NCBI GenBank assembly: GCA_034666985.1
Contig: JAXDKS010000068.1
Location: forward strand, 248,001 to 312,000
DNA: 64,000 bases
Direction of reading: 5' to 3'
DNA from: DATARR01 sp034666985
GTDB lineage: Bacteria; Acidobacteriota; Thermoanaerobaculia; Multivoradales; UBA5704
A program made the position numbers and the translations under genes. Below, piece after piece: positions 1 to 9,943 of the stretch; the first letter of the stretch is position 1, and every line of letters begins with the position of its first letter. The notes beneath the pieces were generated by a model. It saw nothing but the letters and a program-made list of their open reading frames with translations. It was not told where the DNA came from and did not search any database.

Positions 1-212
1 CGCCCGACCATCTCGGCGGAGTACGTCGCATCGGTTCGTTGAATGACCAGTAGACCGCGGGCGTCCGGCCCGAACCGTCGCTTCGCTTTCCAGAGGCCCG
101 CGAGCTCGTCCGCCGAAGCGGCGGGAGCCACGGTGGCGGCAGCGGGAAGGGCCGCGATGATCAGCAGGATCATCAGCATGAGGGCGATCCACGTCGATCG
201 GATTTTGTTCAT
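1..212 (-). CDS. Exported protein of unknown function, 3' end outside window
   Basis: Reading leftwards from an ATG at 212, 70 codons are open until the window edge. The product begins MNKIRSTWIALMLMILLIIA and continues into an Ala-rich stretch (AALPAAATVAPAASADE), which is a classic Sec signal peptide with cleavage probably near residue 33. The mature part starts ELAGLWKAKRRFGPDARG, which I do not recognise. A GGAG Shine-Dalgarno lies 8 bases before the ATG and the gene starts 18 bases after the permease stop, so it is probably the last gene of the PadR-permease unit and may be the exported partner of that permease. The carboxy terminus is not visible, so the family cannot be named. Confidence 0.7.
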   Translation of the reverse strand, partial: MNKIRSTWIALMLMILLIIAALPAAATVAPAASADELAGLWKAKRRFGPDARGLLVIQRTDATYSAEMVG

Positions 213-230
213 CAGCTCTTCTCCCTGGCG

Positions 231-2813
231 CTACTCCGCGCGTAGCGCCGACAGCGGGTCCACGCGCGCGGCGCGCATTGCGGGACGCAGGCAACCCCCC
301 ACGGCGGTCGCGAGGCACAGCGCCGTGGCGATGGCGATCGTGAGCGGATCCTCGGGACGCACTCCAAAAAGCAGCGCGCCCATCCCTCGCGCGGCGGCGT
401 AGGCCACGGCGACGCCGATCGAGATCCCGATCAGCGCGAGCGCCAGCCCTTCGCGCAGCACCAGTCCGATGATGGCCCCGGCCTGCGCTCCCAGGGCCCG
501 GCGCACGCCCAGCTCCTGCGATCGCTTCGACACGGTGAAGGTGAGCAATCCATGAACGCCGAGCCCCGCGATCAGCAGCGCGATCGCCGAGAGGGCCCCG
601 AGCAGCCGGAGCTGCGTCATGCGCGGCGCCGTCTCGTCGGCGACGATCTCGGACATCGCGCGCACGTTGGAGATCGGCTGCTCCGGGTCCGCGGACTTGA
701 TGATCTTGTGAATCCGCGGCAGCAGAGTGTCCGTGCGCTGGCCCGCGCCGGTCCGCACCACGAGATTCTTGGGGATGTAGCTGATGATCGCGCCGTCGGC
801 TACCTGCCGGTAGGGCAGATAGACCTGCGGCTCGCTCTGCCGCTCCAGTCCGCGCACCCGGACGTCGCCCACCACTCCGATGATCGTACGCTCGTCGTCC
901 GCGATGTGGAAGCGCTTGCCGAGCGGATTCTCGTTCGGCCAGTGGCGTTTCGCCAGCGACTCGCTCACCACCGCGACGAAGGGCTGCTCGCGCGTGTCCG
1001 TCTCCGCCACGTCGCGCCCGCGTCGCAGGGGAATGCCGAGAGTCGCGAAGTAGCGCGGCGTGACGTAGCGCAGGCTCACGGTGTTCGAGCTGTCGCTGAG
1101 AGCTTTCTCTCCCGTGAGCGACACCGGCCAGATCCCGCCGCGCATCTCCATCGGCAGTCCCGTCGCGTACGCGGCGCTTCGCACTTCCGGGAGCGCTCGC
1201 ACTTCTTCCAGCACGCGGTTATAAAACTGCGCCCGCCGCGCGGTCGAATCGTATTTGGGCAGAGGGAGCGCCGTTTGCAGCGTCAGCACGTCGTCCGCGA
1301 TGAATCCGGGATCGGTCGTCTGGATGCGCCAGACCGCTCGAATCAGCAATCCCGAGGTGACGAGAAGCACGACCGACGCGGCGACTTCCACGATGACGAG
1401 CGCGGCGCGAAGCCGCTGTGTGCGTCCGCCGGCCGTTCGTGTGCCGCTGCGCAGCGCATCGAGCGCGCTGCTCCGCCCCGCGCGCAGGGCGGGCGCGATT
1501 CCGAAAGCGAAACCGGTGAGGAGCACGAACGCCGCGGCGAGCCCGAGGACGCGCAGATCCAGGGATGCATGCTCCGCGATCGGCAGCGTGCTGGGGATGA
1601 GGCGCGAGAGCAGAGGCTGGCTCGCCAGGGCAACCGCGACTCCCACGAGGCCGCCGACGAACGCGATCCCCACGCTCTCGGTGACGAGCTGGCGCACCAG
1701 CCGCTCGCGCCCGGCGCCGAGGGCGGCGCGCACGGCAAGCTCTCGCGCGCGGTGGGCGCCGCGTGCGAGAAACAGGCTCGCGAGGTTCGCGCAGGCCAGG
1801 AGCAGGATGCATAGCGTCGCGCCGCAGAGCGCCAGCACGAGCAGACGCGCGCGTTCCGAGAGCTCGTCGCGCAGCCCGAGGACCACGGCGCCGATATCCT
1901 TGTTCTCCTTGGGATATTGTTGCGCGAGGCGGGCGCTCACGACCGCCAGCTCCCGGCGCGCCTGCTCGGCCGAGACGCCCGGACGCAGGCGTGCGACGAC
2001 CTGAAGGTAGGTGTCGCTGCGATCGGCGAAGTCGTCTTCGCGCAGGACGAGCGACGTCCAGGCCTCAATGGAACGATTGGGAAATTGGAAGGACGCCGGC
2101 ATCACGCCGATCACCGTGTGCGGCACGCCGTCGAGACGCACGGACGTGCCGATCACGCCAGGATCGCCGCCGAATTGCGACTTCCAGAGCGCGTGGCTCA
2201 GAAGGACGAGCTGCCCTGTCCTCGCCTCTTCCATCGTGAAGACGCGGCCGGCCAGAGGCGTGACGCCCAGGAGCGGCAGCAGCTCTGGCGTCGCCCGCGC
2301 GGTCTCCAGCCGCCGCGGCTCGCCGGCGCCCACGAGGTTCGCGGCGTGGGGCCAGAACGCGCCAACACTCGAGAACGAGGACGTCATCGCCTTCCAGTCG
2401 CGATAGTTCGCGGGGGACACCTCGTTGGTCCCGGAGCCGAAGCTCTGCCAGAGCTTCACCAGCCGGCCGGCATCGGCATACGGCAGCGGTCGCACGAGCA
2501 CGAAATCCGCGAGCGAGAACACCGCGGTGTTCGCCCCCACGCCGAGGGCGACGACCAGCACGGCGGTGAGCGCGAAGCCCGGTGTGCGCCACAGCGAGCG
2601 AGCGGCGTAGCCGAGGTCCTGCCGCAGGACGTCCCAGTGCGCTGCGATCGCATTGGGGACCACGTCCGCGAGCGCCGCCAGGAAGATCATCACCGAGGCA
2701 AAAGCACCGGAGTGCTCGCGGGTCCGCTCGGCGAAGGCGTAGCAGAGCTCCTCGCGATACTCGGCCCGGAAGGACGAGGGATAGAGGCGCAGCAGCGAGT
2801 GATAGAAGCGCAT
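231..2813 (-). CDS. MacB/FtsX-type ABC transporter permease, acidobacterial ADOP family
   Basis: An 860-residue inner-membrane permease without its own ATPase. Residues 1-70 (YHSLLRLYPSSFRAEYREEL) form the short soluble prefix typical of acidobacterial duplicated orphan permeases. A first transmembrane helix follows near 75-95, then a MacB-type periplasmic domain, a cluster of helices around 325-490 (including AGRSSALDALRSG at the FtsX box), a second periplasmic domain (about 495-735) and a last helix group (LLGALSAIALLIAGLGVHG and following). Two FtsX repeats in one chain is the expected architecture. The PadR gene immediately upstream is the usual partner of this family. Substrate is unknown; the family is thought to handle export or lipoprotein/antimicrobial stress by analogy with MacB. 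Confidence 0.93.
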   Translation of the reverse strand: MRFYHSLLRLYPSSFRAEYREELCYAFAERTREHSGAFASVMIFLAALADVVPNAIAAHWDVLRQDLGYAARSLWRTPGFALTAVLVVALGVGANTAVFSLADFVLVRPLPYADAGRLVKLWQSFGSGTNEVSPANYRDWKAMTSSFSSVGAFWPHAANLVGAGEPRRLETARATPELLPLLGVTPLAGRVFTMEEARTGQLVLLSHALWKSQFGGDPGVIGTSVRLDGVPHTVIGVMPASFQFPNRSIEAWTSLVLREDDFADRSDTYLQVVARLRPGVSAEQARRELAVVSARLAQQYPKENKDIGAVVLGLRDELSERARLLVLALCGATLCILLLACANLASLFLARGAHRARELAVRAALGAGRERLVRQLVTESVGIAFVGGLVGVAVALASQPLLSRLIPSTLPIAEHASLDLRVLGLAAAFVLLTGFAFGIAPALRAGRSSALDALRSGTRTAGGRTQRLRAALVIVEVAASVVLLVTSGLLIRAVWRIQTTDPGFIADDVLTLQTALPLPKYDSTARRAQFYNRVLEEVRALPEVRSAAYATGLPMEMRGGIWPVSLTGEKALSDSSNTVSLRYVTPRYFATLGIPLRRGRDVAETDTREQPFVAVVSESLAKRHWPNENPLGKRFHIADDERTIIGVVGDVRVRGLERQSEPQVYLPYRQVADGAIISYIPKNLVVRTGAGQRTDTLLPRIHKIIKSADPEQPISNVRAMSEIVADETAPRMTQLRLLGALSAIALLIAGLGVHGLLTFTVSKRSQELGVRRALGAQAGAIIGLVLREGLALALIGISIGVAVAYAAARGMGALLFGVRPEDPLTIAIATALCLATAVGGCLRPAMRAARVDPLSALRAE

Positions 2814-2827
2814 TCTATCGTCTCGAA

Positions 2828-3187
2828 TCAGGCCGTCTCGGGTTTGAGTCCGCGCGCACGGGCCAGCCGCACGAGTTGGGACAGGCGTCGCATCTCGGCG
2901 CGCGCCACGTCGATGCCGAAGGGTGTGAGGCGGTAGTAGCGCCGCCGTGGGTCGTCGGCCGCCGTGCGCCGTTTGGCGACCTCGCTGATGAGGCCTTGCT
3001 CGACCATGCGGGCGATCGAGCGGTAGAGCGTGCCGGCGCTCAGGCGCAGCTCGCCCTGGGTGCGCGTTTCGATGTCCTGGATGATGGCGTAGCCGTGGCG
3101 TTCTTCGTCGAGGAGCGCGAGGAGGATGTGGAAGGTGGCTGGCGGCAGCGGCAGGAGGTCGTCGGCGAGCTCGTGATCGTTCTTCAT
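2828..3187 (-). CDS. PadR family transcriptional repressor
   Basis: A 119-residue winged-helix protein. The core LPPATFHILLALLDEERHGY then AIIQDIETRTQGELRLSAGT-LYRSIARMVEQGLI is the PadR signature, and the tail YYRLTPFGIDVARAEMRRL matches the family's wing and dimerisation helix. The open frame extends further upstream, but the ATG at 3187 gives the family's normal length and lies exactly where a sigma-70 promoter would start transcription (see 3194-3222). The gene ends 14 bases before the permease start and is surely co-transcribed with it. PadR proteins bind dyads in their own promoters and are released by small phenolic or cationic ligands; the ligand here is unknown. Confidence 0.92.
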   Translation of the reverse strand: MKNDHELADDLLPLPPATFHILLALLDEERHGYAIIQDIETRTQGELRLSAGTLYRSIARMVEQGLISEVAKRRTAADDPRRRYYRLTPFGIDVARAEMRRLSQLVRLARARGLKPETA

Positions 3188-3193
3188 GCCCTG

Positions 3194-3222
3194 AGTATAG
3201 CCACAGTGGTTATAACCGTCAA
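3194..3222 (-). promoter_or_regulatory. Leaderless sigma-70 promoter with overlapping PadR-type operator
   Basis: On the minus strand TTGACG (3222-3217) and TATACT (3199-3194) are separated by exactly 17 bases. Seven bases after the -10 box comes the A of the PadR ATG at 3187, so the transcript probably has no leader. A 19-bp near-perfect palindrome, TATAGCCACAGTGGTTATA on the plus strand (3196-3214, one mismatched pair), fills the spacer and part of the -10 box. A repressor bound there would block RNA polymerase. Autoregulation by PadR is inferred from position and family habit. Confidence 0.72.
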
Positions 3223-3340
3223 GGCCATAGTTTGGACCGCCTGCCTGTCCCGCCTGACAGGCCGGCCGCCTGGGGGGAGCCGCTCGGGCGACACGAGGCG
3301 TGGGGATCGGGTAGAATGGCGCCTCGTCACGGAGGGAGCC

Positions 3341-4402
3341 CTGTCTCACCAACTCATCATCTGCGGAATGCATCGTTCGGGTACCTCGTTGATCGCCAGC
3401 GTGCTGCGCCAGGCCGGGCTGGACATCGGCCGGGAGGACTTCGGTCCGGGACTGGGGCAGCCCCGCGGCCACTTCGAGGACCACGACTTCTACCATCTCC
3501 ACGAGGCGATGCTCGCCGCCGCCGGCCGGAGCTGCTTCACGGCCGACGGGACCGCGCTCGACGAGGTCGACCCGGTCTTCGAAGAGCAGGCCCGCGCGTT
3601 GGTCGCGGCGCGGGCGGACCGGCCCTTCTGGGGGTGGAAGGAGCCGCGGACCTGCCTCTTCCTGGAGCTCTGGGAACGCCTCCTGCCGCAAGCCCGCTAT
3701 CTCTTCCTCTACCGGCATCCGGTCGACGTCGCGCTCTCCCTCTGGCGGCGCAACATCGACTTCGAGCTGCGCCGGGACCCCTGGCTCGCCTTCCGCGCGT
3801 GGACGCTCTACAACCAGCGGCTGCTGGCGTTTCGCGACCGGCATCCGGAACGCTGCTTCCTGGCCCACGCGCCGGCCCTCGCCGCCGACTTCCCGGGGTT
3901 TCTGCGACGCCTGGCGGCCAGGCTCGATCTGCCGCTGCGCGGCGGCGACTTCAGCGCTCTCTATGCGCCGGAGGAGCTGGCGCCCTCCTGCCAGCCTCCC
4001 CGGCCCGCCTGGGAGGAGCTGATCCCGGAGGCGCTGGCGCTCTACGGCCGGCTGGAGGAGACCGCCGATCTGCCGTCGGCTGGGGAGCTCACGGCCAGCG
4101 GCCGCCAGCGCTGGCTGTTGCAGGGGAGCGAGCTCCTTCTCTACGCGCTCCTCGAGGCGCGCCAGGGTGGCGGTCCGCCGCCCGATCTCGAGGTGAGGCG
4201 CGAGTTCGTGCGCCTGCGCCTTCAGGAAGAGGAGCTGCGGCAGCGGCTGGAAGGCGCGGTGGAAGAGGCGCGGGTCCTGCGTGAGATCGAGCGCTCGCGC
4301 AGCTTCGCCGTCATCCGCGCCTGGTGGTGGCTGCGCCGTCGCCTGCCGGCGAGCTCCCGGACGAAGGCAAGGCCCACGGAAAGGTCGTCGACGCCGCGAT
4401 GA
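3341..4402 (+). CDS. Sulfotransferase family protein (probable CTG start)
   Basis: A 353-residue PAPS-type sulfotransferase. The first strand and P-loop read QLIICGMHRSGTSLIASVLR, the expected 5'-phosphosulfate loop, and YLFLYRHPVDVALSLWRR is the 3'-phosphate-binding region. The C-terminal 70 residues are charged and helical (LRLQEEELRQRLEGAVEEAR), probably a coiled coil, ending in a basic tail. The only ATG near the front (3368) would remove the beta strand before the P-loop. The CTG at 3341 has GGAGG five bases upstream and restores the strand, so I take it as start. The stop overlaps the next ATG as ATGA, indicating translational coupling with the glycosyltransferase. The acceptor is probably a glycan but that is inference. 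Confidence 0.82.
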   Translation: MSHQLIICGMHRSGTSLIASVLRQAGLDIGREDFGPGLGQPRGHFEDHDFYHLHEAMLAAAGRSCFTADGTALDEVDPVFEEQARALVAARADRPFWGWKEPRTCLFLELWERLLPQARYLFLYRHPVDVALSLWRRNIDFELRRDPWLAFRAWTLYNQRLLAFRDRHPERCFLAHAPALAADFPGFLRRLAARLDLPLRGGDFSALYAPEELAPSCQPPRPAWEELIPEALALYGRLEETADLPSAGELTASGRQRWLLQGSELLLYALLEARQGGGPPPDLEVRREFVRLRLQEEELRQRLEGAVEEARVLREIERSRSFAVIRAWWWLRRRLPASSRTKARPTERSSTPR

Positions 4403-5352
4403 ACGAGCCGCTCGTCTCCCTCATCCTGCTTTCGTACAATTACGAGCGCTACATCGGCGACGCCATCCGTTCGGTCCTCGCCCAGACCTATCCCCATTGG
4501 GAGTTGATCGTGGTCGACGACGCCTCGACCGATGGCTCGCTCGACGTCGTCCGCTCCTTCTCCGACTCTCGCCTGCGCGTGCTGCCGCTGGCGAGCAACC
4601 AGGGCGCCTCCACGGCGTACAACCTCGCCTACGCGGACTGTCGCGGGCACTATGTCGGCAGCCTCGACGCCGACGATTTCCTGGCGCCCCGCAAGCTCGA
4701 GCTGCAGGTCCAGGAATTCGCGGCCCATCCCGGCGTCGACGTCCTTGGCACGTTCGTGACCGAAGTCGATGCGGCCGGCCAGGCCGCGGACAATGGGACG
4801 GCGGCCTGGTTCAATCAGGAGCGTGACCTCGACGACGTCGAAAACTGGCTGATGCGCAACCACCTCTGCCACTCCTCGGCCCTGCTGCGCCGCTCCGCCC
4901 ACGACCGCTTCGGTCTGCTCAACCCCCACCTGCGCGTGGCCGCCGACTACGAGCTGTGGTTGCGCGGCCTGGCGCAGGGCGCCCGCTTCCGGGTGCTGCC
5001 GGAGCCGCTGATCTTCTCCCGGCAGCACGGGGCCAACGCCTGGAACCGGATCGGGCGGAGTCAGCGTTTCTTCGAGCTCGCCTATCTGTTCTCGGCTCAC
5101 CTGGCGCGGCACCTCGCCGAGCGCGGCCGGGTGGAGCTCTTCGCGCCCTGTCTCTCCTTCCTCACCGGCCACTTCCTGGCCGCCGCCACCGCCGAGGAGC
5201 GTTGTGCCGTGAAGCGGGAGCTGCTGAGCTTTCCCCTTCATCCGCGCGACTTCGCCGGCTTTGCGGCCGCCTTCGAACAGGGCTGCGGCCGCCACTGGCC
5301 GGCGATCCTGGACGCCATCGGTCACGGCCCGGAAGCGTCCGTCCGGGAATAG
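4399..5352 (+). CDS. Family 2 glycosyltransferase
   Basis: A 317-residue GT-A fold enzyme. It starts MNEPLVSLILLSYNYERYIG, the normal GT2 N-terminus, followed by ELIVVDDASTDGS (nucleotide binding) and SLDADDF with the metal-binding DxD around residues 90-92. HSSALLRRSAHDRFG and RVAADYELWLRGL represent the acceptor side and the ED-like motif. No transmembrane segment is visible, so it is probably cytoplasmic and works on a nucleotide sugar. The ATG at 4399 overlaps the sulfotransferase stop by four bases, so the two proteins are likely made together, for example to build and sulfate one glycan. Sugar specificity cannot be read from sequence. Confidence 0.92.
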   Translation: MNEPLVSLILLSYNYERYIGDAIRSVLAQTYPHWELIVVDDASTDGSLDVVRSFSDSRLRVLPLASNQGASTAYNLAYADCRGHYVGSLDADDFLAPRKLELQVQEFAAHPGVDVLGTFVTEVDAAGQAADNGTAAWFNQERDLDDVENWLMRNHLCHSSALLRRSAHDRFGLLNPHLRVAADYELWLRGLAQGARFRVLPEPLIFSRQHGANAWNRIGRSQRFFELAYLFSAHLARHLAERGRVELFAPCLSFLTGHFLAAATAEERCAVKRELLSFPLHPRDFAGFAAAFEQGCGRHWPAILDAIGHGPEASVRE

Positions 5353-5555
5353 ATCCCAGGCTTTTCGTGGTGCCGCCGGTCATGTAATCGCTGCGCAGAC
5401 CCGTGCAACGATTGCGTCCCGTGATTTTTTTCGCGGAACCCTGTTCCCGCCACAAAATCCGATCAACCGCATCCAAATGACGGATCAACGGAAAGGGTTG
5501 CGATTGTCGTCGCCGATCGTTGGAACGGCATACGTCTTGCCCTTTCTACCGCGGC

Positions 5556-6185
5556 ATGACGGAATTTCCGCGGCCCTTTCCTCCGATGCTCCTCTCGGAG
5601 GTGAAGCGTCCCTTCCACAAGGCCGGATGGGTCTATGAAGAGAAATATGATGGGTATCGCGCGGTGGCCTACAAGAACGGCGGTCACGTGCAGATCGTCT
5701 CGCGCAACCTGAAAGATCTCACGAAACAGTTTGCGGAGCTGGCCGCGGCCGTAGCGAATCTCCGCGCTCCGACCCTCATCCTCGACAGCGAGATCGCGGT
5801 CTTCGACGATCGTCTCTCCTCGCATCTCGGCTATCTCCGGCCCCGCGCGAACGGGGAGCGGCTCCTCACGCCGCCCGTCCTGGTCGCCTTCGACTGCGTC
5901 TACGCGCGGGGGAAGGAGCTCTTCGGCCAGCCTCTGCGCCGGCGCCGCTCCGTCCTGGAGAAGGAGCTCGCGGGCGCGCCGGGCCCCCTTCTCATCGCGC
6001 GCCGGCTCTCTCCGGACGGCCTAGCCGCCTGGGACGAGGTGAAGGCCCACGGCTGGGAGGGGCTGGTGGCCAAGGACCCCGAGTCCCTCTACGAGCCGGG
6101 CGTGCGGACCCGGAATTGGATCAAGGTGAAGCACAAGGTCCGCATCGGCTGGCCGGAGGAGGGGACCGAGTACACGCGAGGATAG
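5556..6185 (+). CDS. Minimal ATP-dependent DNA ligase (adenylation domain only)
   Basis: A 209-residue nucleotidyltransferase with all motifs of the ATP-dependent ligase core: the adenylated lysine in EEKYDGYR (K30), LDSEIAVFD (motif III, about 77-85), VLVAFDCVYARG (IIIa), EGLVAKD (IV, about 169-174) and RNWIKVKHK (V). It stops directly after motif V, so the C-terminal OB-fold domain found in normal ligases, including the LigD ligase domain, is missing. The ATG at 5556 is preferred to a TTG at 5520 because the family begins just before the PMLLSEV segment, but no good Shine-Dalgarno is visible. The Nudix gene starts 20 bases after the stop. It may be a real minimal ligase needing a partner, or a truncated gene. 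Confidence 0.85.
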   Translation: MTEFPRPFPPMLLSEVKRPFHKAGWVYEEKYDGYRAVAYKNGGHVQIVSRNLKDLTKQFAELAAAVANLRAPTLILDSEIAVFDDRLSSHLGYLRPRANGERLLTPPVLVAFDCVYARGKELFGQPLRRRRSVLEKELAGAPGPLLIARRLSPDGLAAWDEVKAHGWEGLVAKDPESLYEPGVRTRNWIKVKHKVRIGWPEEGTEYTRG

Positions 6186-6205
6186 GGTGCTATCCTGCTG
6201 ACGCC

Positions 6206-6688
6206 ATGCCGAAGAAGAGCGCTGGCCTGCTGCTGTTCCGCGAACGATCCGGCCGCCTCGAAGTGCTCCTCGTCCACCCCGGCGGACCGTTCTGGAAGAA
6301 CAAGGACGAGGGCGCGTGGTCGATCCCCAAGGGAGAATTCGCGGACGGCGAAGATCCCCTGGCAGCGGCCCGGCGGGAATTCGAGGAAGAGACGGGCTGC
6401 CGCGCCGAGGGCGAAGCGATCGCTCTGCGTCCGCTCAAGCAGGCGGGCGGAAAATCGGTCCATGCGTGGGCCGTGCGCGGCGATCTCGATCCGGAGCGCA
6501 TCCGCAGCAATTCCTTCTCTCTGGAATGGCCGCCGAAGTCGGGCCGCCTCCAGGAATTTCCGGAAGTGGACCGCGCCGGCTGGTTCACCCTCGACCGCGC
6601 ACGGCGCAAGATGTTGAAAGGGCAGGTTGATTTTCTCGCTCAGCTCCAGACGCTGTTGCCAAGCTTCAACCCACCGTCAGCCGGGTGA
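6206..6688 (+). CDS. Nudix hydrolase
   Basis: A 160-residue single-domain Nudix protein. The Nudix box runs from G43 (GEFADGEDPLAAARREF, then EEETGC) with the REFEEETG core that binds the catalytic divalent metals. PGGPFWKNKDEGAWSIPKG precedes it, which is typical of the branch annotated as predicted NTP pyrophosphohydrolases. The late segment FPEVDRAGWFTLDRARRKM is the usual final helix. It probably hydrolyses a nucleoside diphosphate derivative in the cytoplasm. It follows the ligase gene by 20 bases and its last 23 bases overlap the 3' end of the convergent bicupin gene. The link to the ligase is positional only. Confidence 0.9.
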   Translation: MPKKSAGLLLFRERSGRLEVLLVHPGGPFWKNKDEGAWSIPKGEFADGEDPLAAARREFEEETGCRAEGEAIALRPLKQAGGKSVHAWAVRGDLDPERIRSNSFSLEWPPKSGRLQEFPEVDRAGWFTLDRARRKMLKGQVDFLAQLQTLLPSFNPPSAG

Positions 6689-7673
6689 AGGACGGACGGG
6701 TGAATTTCCCGTCCTTGTAGTAGCCGCTGTTGATCAGCAGGTCGAGCTGCGGCGGAGCGGCGAGCCCGCCGACGAGAAAGACCGCAGCGGAGTCTTTCGG
6801 AACGAACGCGCCATGGCGCACGCCGCGTGGCGCCAGGGTACAGTCGTAGTTTTCGGTCGGCACCCAGCGATCGCCGATCCAGACCTGGTCGCCGCCCCAC
6901 CAGTTGACGACGCACTCGTCCGAGACCGGGTGAGTGTGGATGTCGGCCGTCATGCCTGGGGTCATGCAGGCGAAGTTGAACCCGGGGGCTCCCGTCCCGT
7001 AGCCGGCGAACAGGATGATGAGCATGGATGACGTATCCGCGCCGCCTTGCACGAGCCCGGTCAGGGGCGCGCCGTAGAGGGCATTGAACAGCGCTCCGCC
7101 GCGCCGGATGTCGTCGTTGTCGAGGTTCCAGGCGCGGACCTCCGGGTGGCTGTCGTGGAAGGCCATCTCGTTGTCCGGCGGGTACTGGACGCGCTGCGTG
7201 TTGATCTTGGCGTAATTGATCGCCTCGAAATTCATCACCTTGTTCGCCGGATCGTAAAAGCCGGCATCCTCGTAGAGATCGAACTGCGGCGGCGAGATCG
7301 CAGTCACCAGGACGAAGTCGTCCTGGCTCTCCGCCGTATTGCGCACCGCCCGCTCGGTGGTGGCGGGGAAGTAGGCGATGTCCCCGGGCTCGACGTCGAG
7401 CCACTGCCCGCGGAGGAAGACCTGGCCCTTGCCCTTGAAGCAGACCATCGCCTCTTCGGCCATGTCGTAAGCGTACTGATCGCTTTCTTCTCCCGGCTTG
7501 ACCGTGAGCACGTGCACGGCCTCGGTCTGGAACCCGTTGCCCGGCCAGGCGATCGGGCGGGTGTTGATGCCGTGGGTGGTGATGGGGATGCCGTCCCCCA
7601 GGTTGCTGAGCGCGCCGTTCTGCTGGATCTGGGTGTGCGTGAGATACCGTTCCCAATAGCCCTCGAGCTCCAT
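6666..7673 (-). CDS. Bicupin protein under probable sigma-54 control
   Basis: A 335-residue soluble protein with two cupin barrels. The first spans about residues 45-130 (EEAMVCFKGKGQVFLRGQWL and VEPGDIAYFPATTERAV). The second spans about 205-305, where DIHTHPVSDECVVNWWGGDQ supplies His and Glu metal ligands. No signal peptide. The start at 7673 is chosen over an in-frame ATG at 7694 because AGGAGG sits five bases upstream. Cupins of this type are dioxygenases, isomerases or sugar-binding proteins, and I cannot choose between them. The gene lies downstream of the sigma-54 activator gene, and its upstream region has a -24/-12 element and two activator-site copies. Confidence 0.88.
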   Translation of the reverse strand: MELEGYWERYLTHTQIQQNGALSNLGDGIPITTHGINTRPIAWPGNGFQTEAVHVLTVKPGEESDQYAYDMAEEAMVCFKGKGQVFLRGQWLDVEPGDIAYFPATTERAVRNTAESQDDFVLVTAISPPQFDLYEDAGFYDPANKVMNFEAINYAKINTQRVQYPPDNEMAFHDSHPEVRAWNLDNDDIRRGGALFNALYGAPLTGLVQGGADTSSMLIILFAGYGTGAPGFNFACMTPGMTADIHTHPVSDECVVNWWGGDQVWIGDRWVPTENYDCTLAPRGVRHGAFVPKDSAAVFLVGGLAAPPQLDLLINSGYYKDGKFTRPSFTRLTVG

Positions 7674-7731
7674 ACGAACCTCCTCGGTTGTCACAACGTT
7701 AAAGATTAAATGCCGGCCGTTAATCGATCAG

Positions 7732-7747
7732 AGCAGGATCGATGCCA
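7732..7747 (-). promoter_or_regulatory. Sigma-54 promoter of the bicupin gene
   Basis: On the minus strand TGGCATCGATCCTGCT matches the sigma-54 consensus (TGGCAC-N5-TTGC): GG at 7746-7745 and GC at 7734-7733 with exactly ten bases between. The start codon at 7673 is 60 bases beyond the -12 element. Paired activator sites lie about 45-85 bases upstream, a workable distance for a bound AAA+ activator. The assignment is by pattern; no experiment is implied. Confidence 0.6.
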
Positions 7748-7790
7748 GCGCACGGACCGAGGAAGGATGAGCGACGGGAGGTAAATCTTT

Positions 7791-7824
7791 CTATCCGATC
7801 GGTGAGACCGCTCTATCCGATCGG

Positions 7825-7830
<6 letters not shown>
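7791..7830. repeat. Two direct 18-bp activator sites (copies A and B)
   Basis: CTATCCGATCGGTGAGAC (7791-7808) and CTATCCGATCGGTTAGAC (7813-7830) differ at one base and start 22 bp apart, about two helical turns. Two further copies of the same 18-mer lie at the other end of the activator gene (9733-9767). Copy B overlaps the activator's stop codon at 7827-7825. They are the obvious candidate upstream activator sequences for the bicupin promoter. Confidence 0.75.
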
Positions 7831-9720
<1,890 letters not shown>

Positions 9721-9732
9721 GGTGAAGGACTC

Positions 9733-9767
9733 CTATCGGATCGGTGAGAGTCTAACGAATCCGATAG
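9733..9767. repeat. Inverted pair of 18-bp activator sites (copies C and D)
   Basis: Copy C, CTATCGGATCGGTGAGAG (plus strand, 9733-9750), meets copy D, CTATCGGATTCGTTAGAC (minus strand, 9767-9750), making a 35-bp dyad with perfect 9-bp ends. It begins 13 bases before the activator's TTG start and next to its Shine-Dalgarno, and lies 113-148 bp upstream of the sigma-54 element of the divergent gene at 9944. It can act as enhancer for one gene and repressor site for the other. Confidence 0.72.
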
Positions 9768-9879
9768 AGATTTGCCCGCTCTCCGGCGCTCCCGGAAGGC
9801 GGGAGCGATCGCGGCCATCTCTTTCATCACAAAGGATCTCGGTGGAGCAGGAGGCGGCTGCACGCGGTTCCGGACGGCC

Positions 9880-9895
9880 GGGCACAGGGCGTGCT
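9880..9895 (+). promoter_or_regulatory. Sigma-54 promoter of the gene at 9944
   Basis: GGGCACAGGGCGTGCT carries GG (9881-9882) and GC (9893-9894) separated by ten bases, with GGCAC and TGC cores as in the sigma-54 consensus. The start codon follows 50 bases after the -12 element, and the inverted activator-site pair lies 113-148 bp upstream. Confidence 0.6.
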
Positions 9896-9943
9896 TTGAT
9901 GGACAGCAGGAAGAGTGGAAAACCGATCTGAAAGGAGGAGGAC

